Program-made: the position numbers and the translations under genes
Shown: piece by piece, positions 25,535 through 34,635 of the stretch
How the letters are laid out: every line of letters starts with the position of its first letter
Numbering within the stretch: position 1 is the first letter of the stretch
Source: Clostridium sp. N3C
GTDB lineage: Bacteria; Bacillota; Clostridia; Clostridiales; Clostridiaceae
Length of the DNA stretch: 54,835 bases
Assembly (NCBI RefSeq): GCF_900095445.1
Contig: NZ_FMJL01000020.1
Span: forward strand, 1 to 54,835
Reading direction: 5' to 3'
The notes under the pieces: generated by a model
Database searches by the model: none
Told to the model about the DNA's origin: nothing
What the model saw: only the letters and a program-made list of their open reading frames with translations

Positions 25535-26377
25535 ATGTTAGTTAAGGCTTATGCAAAGATTAATATATCTTTGGATGTAGTTGGCAAGCAGGATAATGGA
25601 TATCATTTGTTAGAAATGATTATGCAAAATATAGAACTATACGATTTGATAGATATCACAAAGCGTGATTCTGGAATAGAAGTTAAATGTAATATCCCAT
25701 ATGTTCCTACAGATGAAAGAAATTTAGCTTATAAGGCAGCAAAGCTTTTTATTGATACCTATGGAATAAAAGGAGGAGTATACATTAATATCAGAAAGAA
25801 CATACCTGTGGCAGCAGGTTTAGCAGGAGGTAGCTCCAATGCTGCCGCGGTTTTAAAGGCTATGAGGGATCTATATGAAGTTGAGGTTTCTGATGAAGAA
25901 TTAATTAAATTAGGTCTTCAGATTGGTGCAGATGTACCATATTGTTTTGTTGGAGGTACAGCCTTGTGCACAGGAATTGGAGAAGTAGTTAAGCCACTAA
26001 AACCCTTCAAAAATCATATTTTAGTAGTGGTTAAACCCAACTTTGGTGTTTCAACAAAAGAAGTTTATGGTGCCTTGGATATTAATAAAATTAACCTTCA
26101 TCCTAGAACCACAGATATTATAAGTGCTATGGAAAGAAATGACTTAGAAGAAACCGCTGCCTTAATGAAAAATGTTTTGGAAAATGTTACATTGAGAAAG
26201 CATTATACATTGAGGGAAATTAAGAAAGATATGATCAGACAAGGAGCTATAAATGCCTTGATGAGTGGCAGTGGACCTACTATATTTGCTTTTTTTAATG
26301 ATATGCTAAAAGCCCAAAAGTGCTTTGAAAGAATGAAGGAAAGATATTCGGAAGTTTTTATAACCCGTACAATATAA
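25535..26377 (+). CDS. ispE: 4-diphosphocytidyl-2-C-methyl-D-erythritol kinase
   Basis: This 280-aa GHMP kinase phosphorylates CDP-methylerythritol in the MEP isoprenoid pathway. The N-terminus MLVKAYAKINISLDVVGK, the ATP-binding PVAAGLAGGSSNAAA and the C-terminal MSGSGPTIFAFF motifs are all present. The RBS GGAGG lies 6 bases before the ATG. It stands downstream of cphA with a hairpin between, and is closed by a good terminator. In Clostridium the gene commonly sits near germination and sporulation genes, as here. Confidence 0.96.
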   Translation: MLVKAYAKINISLDVVGKQDNGYHLLEMIMQNIELYDLIDITKRDSGIEVKCNIPYVPTDERNLAYKAAKLFIDTYGIKGGVYINIRKNIPVAAGLAGGSSNAAAVLKAMRDLYEVEVSDEELIKLGLQIGADVPYCFVGGTALCTGIGEVVKPLKPFKNHILVVVKPNFGVSTKEVYGALDINKINLHPRTTDIISAMERNDLEETAALMKNVLENVTLRKHYTLREIKKDMIRQGAINALMSGSGPTIFAFFNDMLKAQKCFERMKERYSEVFITRTI

Positions 26378-26402
26378 AAGTTAATACAACTAATTATGAG
26401 TA

Positions 26403-26432
26403 AAAAAATTCAGCCGATGGCTGAATTTTTTT
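26403..26432 (+). terminator. Terminator of ispE
   Basis: The stem AAAAATTCAGC/GCTGAATTTTT around CGATG ends in a T-run. Confidence 0.93.
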
Positions 26433-26632
26433 ATTTAGACTCAAATCTAATACAAATAAAAAAGCTTATTGAATCTATAACTTTAATATCCCTTATCCTA
26501 CTATTGACATCTGCTTAACTATATCTTCACTTCTATTTCAAACATGAATATTTTAATCCCTTAAAGAAAAAAATAAAATGAAACAGATTTGTTAATATGG
26601 CGAAGTGTTATAGGTAGAAAGGTTGTGTAGCC

Positions 26633-26821
26633 ATGATTTTAAGGTTGTTTAATGAGTACTTTCTTGCTTTAGTTATAATACTTAGCTTACAGGTTATTTT
26701 CTATGATAGCAAGGAGTTTATGAAGAAAAATAGGGTCAAGAAGGCTAAAAAAGCAAGATTTATTGGGGGGCTATATATAGGATTAGCCTTACTTTTGTAT
26801 TTGTGCAATAAATTAAGGTAA
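26633..26821 (+). CDS. Small two-helix membrane protein, unknown (CLC_0170-like)
   Basis: This 62-aa protein has a hydrophobic N-terminal helix (LALVIILSLQVIF), a central basic loop rich in Lys/Arg (KKNRVKKAKKARF) and a second helix (GGLYIGLALLLYLC). It resembles the small clostridial proteins called CLC_0170 family, but that link is from memory and should be checked. AGAAAGG lies upstream of the ATG. Its stop is 13 bases before the germinant-receptor A subunit start, so it is probably cotranscribed and could accompany that receptor. No function is known. Confidence 0.6.
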   Translation: MILRLFNEYFLALVIILSLQVIFYDSKEFMKKNRVKKAKKARFIGGLYIGLALLLYLCNKLR

Positions 26822-26834
26822 AGGGGTGACATTT

Positions 26835-28295
26835 TTGAAGGAGTTACTCAGAAAAAACATCTATGTTGATTTGGAGGATAACTTTACATATTTAAAAGAA
26901 CTATTTGAGAATAATACAGATGTAGTATTTAGACGATTTTATGTTGGACCTTGGGAAGCTGCTCTCATATATGTAGAGGGGCTAGCGGATAATAAATTAC
27001 TTAATGATTTTGTTATGGAAACATTAATGATTTTTGGAGATCGAGTTCAAAGTATTGAAGACATAAAAGATACTTTGATAACAGTCACTGATATTAAGGA
27101 AGAAAAGAAGCTGGATTCTGCTATTAAAGCCTTACTATCAGGAGAAACTATCTTTATGATCGATGGGATTGATATAGCCTATATCATTGCTACTAAATTC
27201 TGGCCTTCCAGAGGTATTTCTGAACCTTCTAGTGAAAGTGTTTTAAGAGGTCCTAAAGATGCCCTAGTTGAATCTTTGAGAGCCAATACTGCTCTTATCA
27301 GAAGAAGAATAAGAGATACTAGATTAAAGGTAGAAAGTACAACTGTAGGTGTTAGATCAAAGACAGATATAGCTATTATGTACGTTGAAGATATTGTAAA
27401 TCATGATGTGTTAGCTCAGGTTAAAGAAAAGTTAGATAAGATTAATATAGATGCAATTTTAGATAGTGCCTATATAGAACAGCTTTTAGAAGGAAGTAAA
27501 TGGTCCATATTTCCACAGATACAAGCTACGGAAAGACCAGATGTAGTAGCGGCAGCCTTACTGGAGGGTAGAGTAGCCTTGGTTGTTGATAATAGTCCGT
27601 TTTGTCTTATAGTTCCCGCTACTTTGAGCGCTCTGTTTCAATCGCCAGATGATTATAACCAGAGATGGTTATATGCATCTAGTATTAGATTGCTTAGAAC
27701 TATAGCCATATTGCTATCACTTGTTTTGCCTGGTGTATATGTGTCTGTTACCTCTTTCCATACATCTATATTACCAACAAGATTAGTTTATGCTATGGCT
27801 GCCTCAAGGGAGGGTGTACCTTTTCCTGCTTTTATTGAGACCTTGATAATGGAGCTTAGCATGGCCTTACTAGTAGAGGCGGTGTTACGATTGCCCAATG
27901 GACTTGGGGCTACTATAGGAATAGTAGGAGGCTTGATAATTGGTCAGGCAGCGGTAAGTGCTGGAATAGTTAGTCCTGCTATGATAATTATTGTATCTAT
28001 AACATCCTTAACTACTTTTATAACGCCACATTATGAAGTAATATCTTCCCAGAGGATAATTAGGGTAACTTTAATTATTGCAGCAGCTATCATAGGTTTT
28101 TACGGAATTGTGCTAATGCTGATAGTTTTTTTAATTCATTTAGCAAAATTAGAGAGCTTTGGTGTGCCCTATATGGCACCTATAGTTAATACTAGAAGCA
28201 GTGATATGAAAGACACATTTATAAGAGCACCCTTAAGATTTTTCAGGAAAAGACCAGCATACATTAATCCTCAAGATAAGATAAGACAAAAGTAA
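26835..28295 (+). CDS. Spore germination protein, GerABKA family (receptor A subunit)
   Basis: This 486-aa subunit of a nutrient germinant receptor sits in the spore inner membrane. A large soluble N-terminal region (to about 240; VGVRSKTDIAIMYVEDI and PQIQATERPDVVAAALLEGRVALVVD are family blocks) is followed by about five membrane helices. The TTG at 26835 is chosen because AAGGGGTGA lies 5 bases upstream; the GTG at 26826 is inside that RBS. First of an A-B-C operon (next genes at 28317 and 29417). The germinant specificity cannot be read. GerKA is the most likely orthologue in Clostridium. Confidence 0.92.
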   Translation: MKELLRKNIYVDLEDNFTYLKELFENNTDVVFRRFYVGPWEAALIYVEGLADNKLLNDFVMETLMIFGDRVQSIEDIKDTLITVTDIKEEKKLDSAIKALLSGETIFMIDGIDIAYIIATKFWPSRGISEPSSESVLRGPKDALVESLRANTALIRRRIRDTRLKVESTTVGVRSKTDIAIMYVEDIVNHDVLAQVKEKLDKINIDAILDSAYIEQLLEGSKWSIFPQIQATERPDVVAAALLEGRVALVVDNSPFCLIVPATLSALFQSPDDYNQRWLYASSIRLLRTIAILLSLVLPGVYVSVTSFHTSILPTRLVYAMAASREGVPFPAFIETLIMELSMALLVEAVLRLPNGLGATIGIVGGLIIGQAAVSAGIVSPAMIIIVSITSLTTFITPHYEVISSQRIIRVTLIIAAAIIGFYGIVLMLIVFLIHLAKLESFGVPYMAPIVNTRSSDMKDTFIRAPLRFFRKRPAYINPQDKIRQK

Positions 28296-28316
28296 TATGA
28301 GTGTGGAGGAATGACA

Positions 28317-29420
28317 ATGGAAAAGGATAATTTTATAACATCCTATGGGTTTATAGCCACTATTATTGTAACAGTAGTAGGTATTGGTATATTCTCATAT
28401 CCAAGGGAAATAGCATCTATGGTAGAAGGGGATGTGTGGCTAGTAACCATAGTTGCGGGGGGAATAAACCTAATTCTCCTTAAATTATTAGTAAGGGCTG
28501 TAAAAGTTAATGGATTTCAAAGTGTAACAGATGTTATTAAAGCTAGATTTGGAAGCATGCTTGGAGGGCTTATACTTATAATTATGTGTCTCCCAACTCT
28601 TTTTTCTGTGTCCCTTGGCTTAAGAGCTTTTATAGAAGTAGTAAAGATGTATTTGCTGACTAAAACCCCTACGGAGTTTCTTTTGGTTGTTACTATATTA
28701 ACTGGAGTCTATATAGTTCGTGGTGGAGTAAGTACCAATGTAAAGTTTAATGAAATTACATTATGGATAATGTTTATTCCTGCTGTAATTATAGTGCTAT
28801 TTACCTTTAAACAGGCAGATTACACTAACATACTTCCTGCCTTTAGACAGGAAGTGAAGTCTTATATATATGCCTTGCCAGTGGCTTCCTTTGCCTTTAC
28901 TGGAGCAGAAGTTGTTTATATGATGTTACCAATGCTAAGAAATAAGAAAAGTGCAATTAAAGGTATTAGATACAGTATGATTTTTATTACTTTTTTTTAC
29001 ATAGTAGTATCAATTACAAGCATAGCCGTATTGACAACCTCTCAAACTAAGCAGCTTTTGTGGCCTGCTATAGATTTGATTAGAAGCATTGAGATTCCAG
29101 GAGCTTTTGTGGAGAGATGGGATGGAGTAGTGATGTCTTTGTGGATTATCTATTTCTTTACAACATTCTCCAATGGCTATACTTTTTCAGCCTATATATT
29201 AAGTGATGCATTACCTTTAAGAGATATACGACTTTCTGCCTTAATTATTGCACCTTTTGTTTATATAATAGCTTTGTTACCAACTAATCTTACTCAGCTA
29301 TACAGTACAATTAATATAATAGCCCCTTTTAACTACATAATTAATTTGCTAATTATACCCTTATTATTAATAATGTTTGGTAAAAGCAAAAATTATAGTA
29401 CAAGGGGGGAGGAACGATGA
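28317..29420 (+). CDS. Spore germination permease-like protein, GerAB/GerKB family (B subunit)
   Basis: This 367-aa polytopic protein of the APC-type transporter fold has about ten hydrophobic segments. The first carries VVGIGIFSYPREIA, where germinant binding is placed in related receptors. In Bacillus GerAB-type subunits bind the amino acid. The ATG at 28317 has GGAGG 8 bases upstream, and the ATG at 28311 is too close to the RBS. It ends in a 4-base overlap with the C subunit (ATGA), consistent with translational coupling within the ger operon. Confidence 0.92.
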   Translation: MEKDNFITSYGFIATIIVTVVGIGIFSYPREIASMVEGDVWLVTIVAGGINLILLKLLVRAVKVNGFQSVTDVIKARFGSMLGGLILIIMCLPTLFSVSLGLRAFIEVVKMYLLTKTPTEFLLVVTILTGVYIVRGGVSTNVKFNEITLWIMFIPAVIIVLFTFKQADYTNILPAFRQEVKSYIYALPVASFAFTGAEVVYMMLPMLRNKKSAIKGIRYSMIFITFFYIVVSITSIAVLTTSQTKQLLWPAIDLIRSIEIPGAFVERWDGVVMSLWIIYFFTTFSNGYTFSAYILSDALPLRDIRLSALIIAPFVYIIALLPTNLTQLYSTINIIAPFNYIINLLIIPLLLIMFGKSKNYSTRGEER

Positions 29421-30592
29421 AGAAAAAAATGGTCTTGCTTTTATCCTGTATGTGTATTTTTTTAACAGGTTGTTGGGATAAGGTGGAGATAGATAGAAAT
29501 GCCTTCGTTTCTGTAATTGGAGTGGACGTAGGAAAAGACATTAAAGACGAAGAAGCTTTAAAAGATGTTAAAGCAGGTGAACCCTTTGGAGAAAGAAATT
29601 TAGAAAGATTAAATGTAACCTTTGCCTTTCCGGACATAAGTAAATACACTTCTCAAAATCCAGAAATATCTTCTGATAAATATGTAAAGACACCTTCTTA
29701 TTCTATGGAGGATGCTTTATCAAATGCAGTATCAAAGAGTAGCAGGGTTCTAAACCTAGGCCATACAGATTTGCTGCTCATAAGTAATGAACTGCTTCAG
29801 TATCCGGACAATGTGAAGGAAATAGTGGATTTTTTATCACGAAGTCCTCAAATAAATAGAACCATGTATGTGGCGATGACAGAAGGGGATGTGGAAGAGT
29901 TCTTTAACTTTAAAATAGAAATGGAAAATACCTTAGGAACATATCTAACAGGTTTAATGGAGAGCAGTAAACGAAATGCCTCTATTTTACCAGTGAACTT
30001 AAATGAATTTATCATATTATTGACTGAAAATGGCAATGCTATAATACCAGCAATCAAAATTGATAAAGATAAAAATGAAATGTTAATAGACGGTATAGCT
30101 ATTATTAAAGGATATAAGTTTATAGGTCGCTTATCGCCTCAAGATACCACGGTAGTAGAAATGTTAAGAGGAAAACTGATAACTGGTAAAAAGGTTATAT
30201 ACAAGGATCAAGTGCCAATAGATTTAGAAATAGATAACTTAAAAAGAAAGATTAAGGTTGTTGAAGATAATGGAAAGTTAGTATTCAATATAAATATTGA
30301 TATAGAAGGTAGAATAAAGGAGTATAAGGTGGATAAGGAGCTTTTTAATGATTATACACTTGAAGAAATTCAAAATTATTTCAACAATTCCTTAAGTGAA
30401 GAAGGTGAAAAGGTAGCAAGAAGAGTTCAACGTGAATATGCAGTAGATATCTTTGGGGTTAGAGAGCATGTAAGAAAATTTATGCCTATTACTTGGGAAA
30501 AGATGGAAGACAATTGGGAAAAAGCCTTTAAGGATGCTGTAATTAATGTCAATGTTGATACCAAAATTAGAAGAATTGGTACAAGAAAATAA
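29417..30592 (+). CDS. Ger(x)C family germination lipoprotein (C subunit)
   Basis: This is a 391-aa lipoprotein with signal segment and lipobox FLTGCWD, the invariant start of mature GerC proteins. The body has the family domains, including SRVLNLGHTDLLLISNELL and the C-terminal EVQREYAVDIFGVREHV-like helix region. It should be anchored at the outer face of the inner spore membrane and interact with the A and B subunits. RBS GGAGGAACG precedes the ATG, which overlaps the previous stop by 4 bases. It completes the receptor operon. Confidence 0.93.
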   Translation: MKKKMVLLLSCMCIFLTGCWDKVEIDRNAFVSVIGVDVGKDIKDEEALKDVKAGEPFGERNLERLNVTFAFPDISKYTSQNPEISSDKYVKTPSYSMEDALSNAVSKSSRVLNLGHTDLLLISNELLQYPDNVKEIVDFLSRSPQINRTMYVAMTEGDVEEFFNFKIEMENTLGTYLTGLMESSKRNASILPVNLNEFIILLTENGNAIIPAIKIDKDKNEMLIDGIAIIKGYKFIGRLSPQDTTVVEMLRGKLITGKKVIYKDQVPIDLEIDNLKRKIKVVEDNGKLVFNINIDIEGRIKEYKVDKELFNDYTLEEIQNYFNNSLSEEGEKVARRVQREYAVDIFGVREHVRKFMPITWEKMEDNWEKAFKDAVINVNVDTKIRRIGTRK

Positions 30593-30601
30593 AAAGAAAA
30601 T

Positions 30602-30631
30602 GTATATTATATATAAAATATGGGAAATATT
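30602..30631 (+). promoter_or_regulatory. Candidate SigF promoter of spoIIR
   Basis: The -35 GTATA (30602-30606) and -10 GGGAAATATT (30622-30631) are 15 bases apart, close to the SigF consensus GYATA and GGnRAnAmTw. Transcription would start near 30638, ahead of AAGGGGG and the ATG at 30666. spoIIR is a forespore SigF gene in B. subtilis. Confidence 0.6.
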
Positions 30632-30665
30632 ACTAGTGTGAATACAAAAAAAGGGGGAAATATAC

Positions 30666-31316
30666 ATGAAAAGATTCATGCTAGTAGTTTTTCTTTTAAT
30701 ATTTATTGGGGTTGCAGTGAATGAAGGGGTTTATGCTATGTTTTTATCAACTCGAGAAAAAGATAAGGAAATGTTAAATTCTATTAGTAGTAAATTAATT
30801 CGCTTTCACGTTATAGCAAACAGTGATAGTGAAGAAGATCAGAATTTAAAATTGAAGGTTAAAGATGAAGTGCTAAAATATTTGGCTCCAGAGTTGGAAA
30901 AGTGTACAACCATAGAGGAATCTAGGCAGCTGTTAAGAGACAATGATAATAAAGTAAAAGCTATAGCAGAAAAGGTAATTAGAGAAAATGGCTACAGCTA
31001 TGAGGTTAAGAGTGAGCTGTCCAAGGAAAACTTTCCGGTAAAGACCTATGGACCTATAACCTTACCTCAAGGTAATTATGAAGCTTATAGAATTTTAATA
31101 GGCAACGCTGGTGGCCAAAATTGGTGGTGTGTTATGTTTCCTCCACTATGCTTTATAGATATTACAAAAGGTGAAGTTGCTGAAGAAAAAACTATAGAGC
31201 AAATGAAAGAGGTATTAAGTGAAGAAGAATTAGAATATGTAGAAAATGATAGCGAAAATATACAATTTAAATTTAAAATTGTAGAAATATATAATAAATT
31301 AAAAAAGCGACTTTAG
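30666..31316 (+). CDS. spoIIR: Stage II sporulation protein R
   Basis: This 216-aa signalling protein is made in the forespore and exported to the intermembrane space, where it triggers SpoIIGA to process pro-SigmaE in the mother cell. An N-terminal hydrophobic export segment is followed by the conserved blocks RFHVIANSDSEEDQNLKLKV and YRILIGNAGGQNWWCVMFPP. RBS AAGGGGG lies upstream. It follows the ger operon after 73 bases but has its own candidate SigF promoter. Its last codons overlap the convergent glycosyltransferase by 4 bases. Confidence 0.95.
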   Translation: MKRFMLVVFLLIFIGVAVNEGVYAMFLSTREKDKEMLNSISSKLIRFHVIANSDSEEDQNLKLKVKDEVLKYLAPELEKCTTIEESRQLLRDNDNKVKAIAEKVIRENGYSYEVKSELSKENFPVKTYGPITLPQGNYEAYRILIGNAGGQNWWCVMFPPLCFIDITKGEVAEEKTIEQMKEVLSEEELEYVENDSENIQFKFKIVEIYNKLKKRL

Positions 31317-31324
31317 TCGCTTTT
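31303..31324. terminator. Bidirectional terminator overlapping two stop codons
   Basis: A 10-bp perfect stem AAAAGCGACT/AGTCGCTTTT spans the TAG of spoIIR and the TAA of the convergent gene. Loop TT. Confidence 0.85.
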
Positions 31325-32446
31325 ACTTATATTTGCCTTTAATAGCTTGTGCATTAAGTTTTTTATATCGTATCCACTATTAGGCTTAGCGAATATTAAA
31401 CAGTTGTTTCGCATGTTTTCTAGTTTTTCTGAATTACATAATAAGCTATTAATGGTTCTGTGGCAGTTTTTACCTTCGCCTAAGGAAACTGCTAGATTAT
31501 TATCGAGCAAAAACTCGGCGTTTTTTTGCTCTTGACCAGGTATGGCTGAAAATACCGCTAGAGGGACACCACTTACCAATGCCTCTGTAATGGTAAGGCC
31601 TCCAGGTTTTGTTATAAGTAAATCACAGGCTTGCATATATTTGTTTACTTCGGTAGTATATCCTATAATTCTTGTATCTTTAACGGAATTACTACTTAGT
31701 TCTGTTAATTGATTGAATAGTTTTTTGTTATTGCCTGTTATTGCGATAATTTGAATATCTAAATCTACTTTCTGAAGCTCTTCGTATAAAAGACATAACT
31801 TACCTAATCCTAAACTACCCCCCATGAGCAATACTGTTTTTTTATCAGGATTCAAGTTTAGTGTTTTCAAAGTATTCTCTCTAGGATATTTTTTTAAAAA
31901 ATTAGGTTTTACCGGTATTCCTAAAGGATATAGGATGCTTTTGTCTACACCTCTTTTAATCATTTCATCCACCATAGCTGAGGTGGATACAACATAAGCA
32001 TCAATGTTTGGATGAATCCAAAAACTATGCGGAGCATAATCCGTTAGGATTGACAAAGCCGGTATATTTATCATGCCTTTAGCTTTTAATATGGATACCA
32101 TTTCCGTTGTAAAAGCGTGAGTGGCAATTATTATGTCTGGGGAAAAATCATCTATAAGAGGGATAAGTTTATGTATAATCATTTCAATTAACTTATTACT
32201 AAAAGTTGCAATACTTTCTCCTGTTTCAGCAAAATCGTATAACTTACCAAACAGTGATGGTGATAGTTTTAAGCTCTTAAGATAACTACCAATAACCACT
32301 TTGTCTAGTAAGGGGTTTATGTATTTTATCGTATCCACTACCTTAACTTCATTATTTGGGTTCTCTAATTTTATATAGCATTCCATGGCTTCGGAAGCAT
32401 TTACATGCCCACCGCCAGCAGAAATTGAAAGTATTAGTGTACGCAT
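31313..32446 (-). CDS. MurG/MGDG-synthase-like glycosyltransferase
   Basis: This 377-aa GT-B (GT28) enzyme of the diacylglycerol glucosyltransferase/MGDG synthase family probably uses a UDP-sugar to glycosylate a membrane lipid. N-terminal LILSISAGGGHVNAS, the middle LLMGGSLGLGKL and the donor-binding KPGGLTITEALVSGVP blocks fit the family. No membrane helix, so it would be peripheral. The start at 32446 is 10 bases after AAAGG; the ATG at 32455 touches the RBS. It is convergent with spoIIR. The lipid product is inferred from the family; MurG itself is unlikely because of the N-terminal block. Confidence 0.85.
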   Translation of the reverse strand: MRTLILSISAGGGHVNASEAMECYIKLENPNNEVKVVDTIKYINPLLDKVVIGSYLKSLKLSPSLFGKLYDFAETGESIATFSNKLIEMIIHKLIPLIDDFSPDIIIATHAFTTEMVSILKAKGMINIPALSILTDYAPHSFWIHPNIDAYVVSTSAMVDEMIKRGVDKSILYPLGIPVKPNFLKKYPRENTLKTLNLNPDKKTVLLMGGSLGLGKLCLLYEELQKVDLDIQIIAITGNNKKLFNQLTELSSNSVKDTRIIGYTTEVNKYMQACDLLITKPGGLTITEALVSGVPLAVFSAIPGQEQKNAEFLLDNNLAVSLGEGKNCHRTINSLLCNSEKLENMRNNCLIFAKPNSGYDIKNLMHKLLKANISKSD

Positions 32447-32673
32447 ATGTTTCATCCTTTAAACAATCTTAGCTGTAAATCCTTATATAGGATTCTAATT
32501 TCAAACCTTAATCTATATTATACATAAAATTTAACTAGTAATAAACAAAATTATTGATATTTATGTTGAATGTGAGATTCTTTTACAAAGTTTAAGCTAT
32601 ATTTGAGCTATAGAAAATATATGAATAAGCGCATATATTCAAAGGGATAATAATAGTAAGGAGGTTGGAATAT

Positions 32674-34041
32674 ATGGAAATGACTAAAAAAAGAATGTTT
32701 TATACATTGTCGACAACTATAATTGTAGTGTTTGCTACTACATATGCAGTATTAATGACTTTAGAGAGACAAGATTATAGGAATTATTTGCAAGGCGAAT
32801 ATAGTAAAAATTTGTATGATCTTATTACTAACATAGAAAATATAGAAGATAATTTAGGAAAGTCTGCAGTAGTCAATTCAAAGGAACAAAGTATGATGAT
32901 TTTTCAAGATATATATAAAGATGCTACTGCTGCAAATGACAAGCTTAACTCCTTGCCAATCCCCTTAGAAGTTTCCCAGGACACTACAAAATTTCTTTCA
33001 CAGGTAGGAGATTATAGTTATACATTGGTGAAAGCTAATTCCGATGGAAAAGAACTTAGCGATGAGGAGTATAACACAATTGAAAGGCTGGAAGAGCAAT
33101 CTAGTAAATTAAAAACTCAATTAAATAATATATTAGCAGATATTAATCAGGGAGATATAAAGTGGGGCGAAATTAGAAAAAAAATAACTAGTGTTATGGC
33201 AGCAGGAAATGAAGATCTTGTGTCGGAAAAATTTGAGGAAGTAAAAAAACAAGTAGTTGACTATCCAGCACTTATTTACGATGGACCTTTCTCCGACAAT
33301 GTTTTGGATATTAAACCAAAGGTAAATGCTTTAGAAGAGGTTTCAGAAGATAAGGCTAAGGAGGCAATAAGATCCTTTATTGGCAAAGATAAGGTTAGCA
33401 ATATAGAATCAAGGAAGGTGGAGGGAAATCAAAAGATTCCAGCTTATAGTTTTACTGTTACTATGAAGAATAAAGCTAAAGAGGAAAATGTGGTAGTTGA
33501 AATAAGTAAAAATGGAGGTAAAGTTATTTATTTATTGGATAACAGAAGGTACTCCGCTCCTACTATTGATGCAGAAAATGCAGTAGATATAGGAAAGAAG
33601 TACCTAGAGAAGCTAGGATATAAGGATATGAAAGAAACCTACAAGATGACTTATGAAGATAATGTAATTGTGAACTATGTTCATGTTATTAATGATATTT
33701 CTATTTATCCTGAGCAAGTAAAATTAAAAATTGCGTTAGATGATGGCAGTATAACTGGATTAGAAGCGGAAAAGTATTTAATTGCTTTTGATCCTGATAG
33801 AAAAATTCCAACCCCTAAGATAACACAGGAAGAAGCAGCTAAAGCTGTAAGTAAGAGGTTGAAGGTAAATAGTGTTAAATTAGCGATAGTACCTACAGAA
33901 ACTAATAAAGAAGTGTTATGCTATGAATTTGCTGGTACTAATCATAATTCAGATTATATTGTTTATATAAATGCCGAAACTGGGAAAACTCAAAAAATAT
34001 TAAAAGTTATTAATACTCCGAATGGTAAGTTAACTATATAA
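32674..34041 (+). CDS. ypeB: Germination protein YpeB
   Basis: This 455-aa protein has one N-terminal membrane segment (TTIIVVFATTYAVLMTL) and then a long external region. N-terminal to about 190 is helical (QDYRNYLQGEYSKNLYDL), with three C-terminal PepSY-like domains (repeated FIGKDKV.., KYLEKLGY, EEAAKAVSKRL). YpeB stabilises the cortex-lytic enzyme SleB in the spore. The ATG at 32674 has AAGGAGG 9 bases upstream; TTG at 32665 is inside it. No sleB is adjacent, unlike the sleB-ypeB pair in bacilli; a partner enzyme elsewhere is expected. Confidence 0.93.
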   Translation: MEMTKKRMFYTLSTTIIVVFATTYAVLMTLERQDYRNYLQGEYSKNLYDLITNIENIEDNLGKSAVVNSKEQSMMIFQDIYKDATAANDKLNSLPIPLEVSQDTTKFLSQVGDYSYTLVKANSDGKELSDEEYNTIERLEEQSSKLKTQLNNILADINQGDIKWGEIRKKITSVMAAGNEDLVSEKFEEVKKQVVDYPALIYDGPFSDNVLDIKPKVNALEEVSEDKAKEAIRSFIGKDKVSNIESRKVEGNQKIPAYSFTVTMKNKAKEENVVVEISKNGGKVIYLLDNRRYSAPTIDAENAVDIGKKYLEKLGYKDMKETYKMTYEDNVIVNYVHVINDISIYPEQVKLKIALDDGSITGLEAEKYLIAFDPDRKIPTPKITQEEAAKAVSKRLKVNSVKLAIVPTETNKEVLCYEFAGTNHNSDYIVYINAETGKTQKILKVINTPNGKLTI

Positions 34042-34060
34042 AAACATATGTTATAATATA

Positions 34061-34100
34061 ATTTAAAGAAGGAACTGAAATTTTAGTTCCTTCTTTAAAT
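34061..34100 (+). terminator. Long perfect hairpin after ypeB
   Basis: A 16-bp perfect stem ATTTAAAGAAGGAACT/AGTTCCTTCTTTAAAT has an 8-base loop. It probably terminates ypeB, although the tail AAATATTG has no clean T-run. Confidence 0.7.
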
Positions 34101-34132
34101 ATTGTCTTAAACTACAATTAAGAGGTGAGAAC

Positions 34133-34546
34133 ATGGGGAAAAAAGCGTTAATTTCTATCACCAGTCACCATAAGGCTAGTGAAAATGATATAATAGAAGT
34201 TCAAACTCCAGGGGAGTATTTTAAGAAGGATAATAAGTATTATGCTGAATATGAAGAAACGAAGATATCTGGAATGGAAGGAACTACAACCATTCTTGAA
34301 ATAAATCCAGAAAAGGTTGTATTGATGAGGGAAGGAACCACTACGGCAAAAATGGAGTTTGAAAAAAACAACAAGTATACTACTTTATATAATACCCCTT
34401 ATGGAGTTTTAGAGTTAGTTATATCTACAAGAAATATTAAAGTGGATATTGACGATAATGGTGGGGATATATATATAGATTATGACATGAGCGTGGCTGG
34501 TCAAGCATCCTACAACACTGAGTTAAATATTAATATAAAGGCTTAA
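34133..34546 (+). CDS. DUF1934 family protein
   Basis: This 137-aa protein is of the DUF1934 (YwiB-like) beta-barrel family. It is largely beta-strand in character, with TTTILEINPEKVVLMREG, TLYNTPYGVLELVISTRNI and a final DYDMSVAGQASYNTELNI. RBS GAGGTGA lies before the ATG. The function is not established. No signal peptide. It stands alone downstream of the ypeB terminator and before two small unknown genes. Confidence 0.85.
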   Translation: MGKKALISITSHHKASENDIIEVQTPGEYFKKDNKYYAEYEETKISGMEGTTTILEINPEKVVLMREGTTTAKMEFEKNNKYTTLYNTPYGVLELVISTRNIKVDIDDNGGDIYIDYDMSVAGQASYNTELNINIKA

Positions 34547-34635
34547 ATTTTTATAATAAAATATCACCTCTATGATTAAAATACATAGCTTTGGATAATA
34601 ATTCAAGTATGCCAGTTTAATCTAGGGGTGTTTTT

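Noticed and set aside
29353..29649. 98-codon minus-strand ORF across the gerB/gerC boundary
   Set aside because: Covers well-supported plus-strand genes; composition is a mirror of them and there is no RBS or family match.
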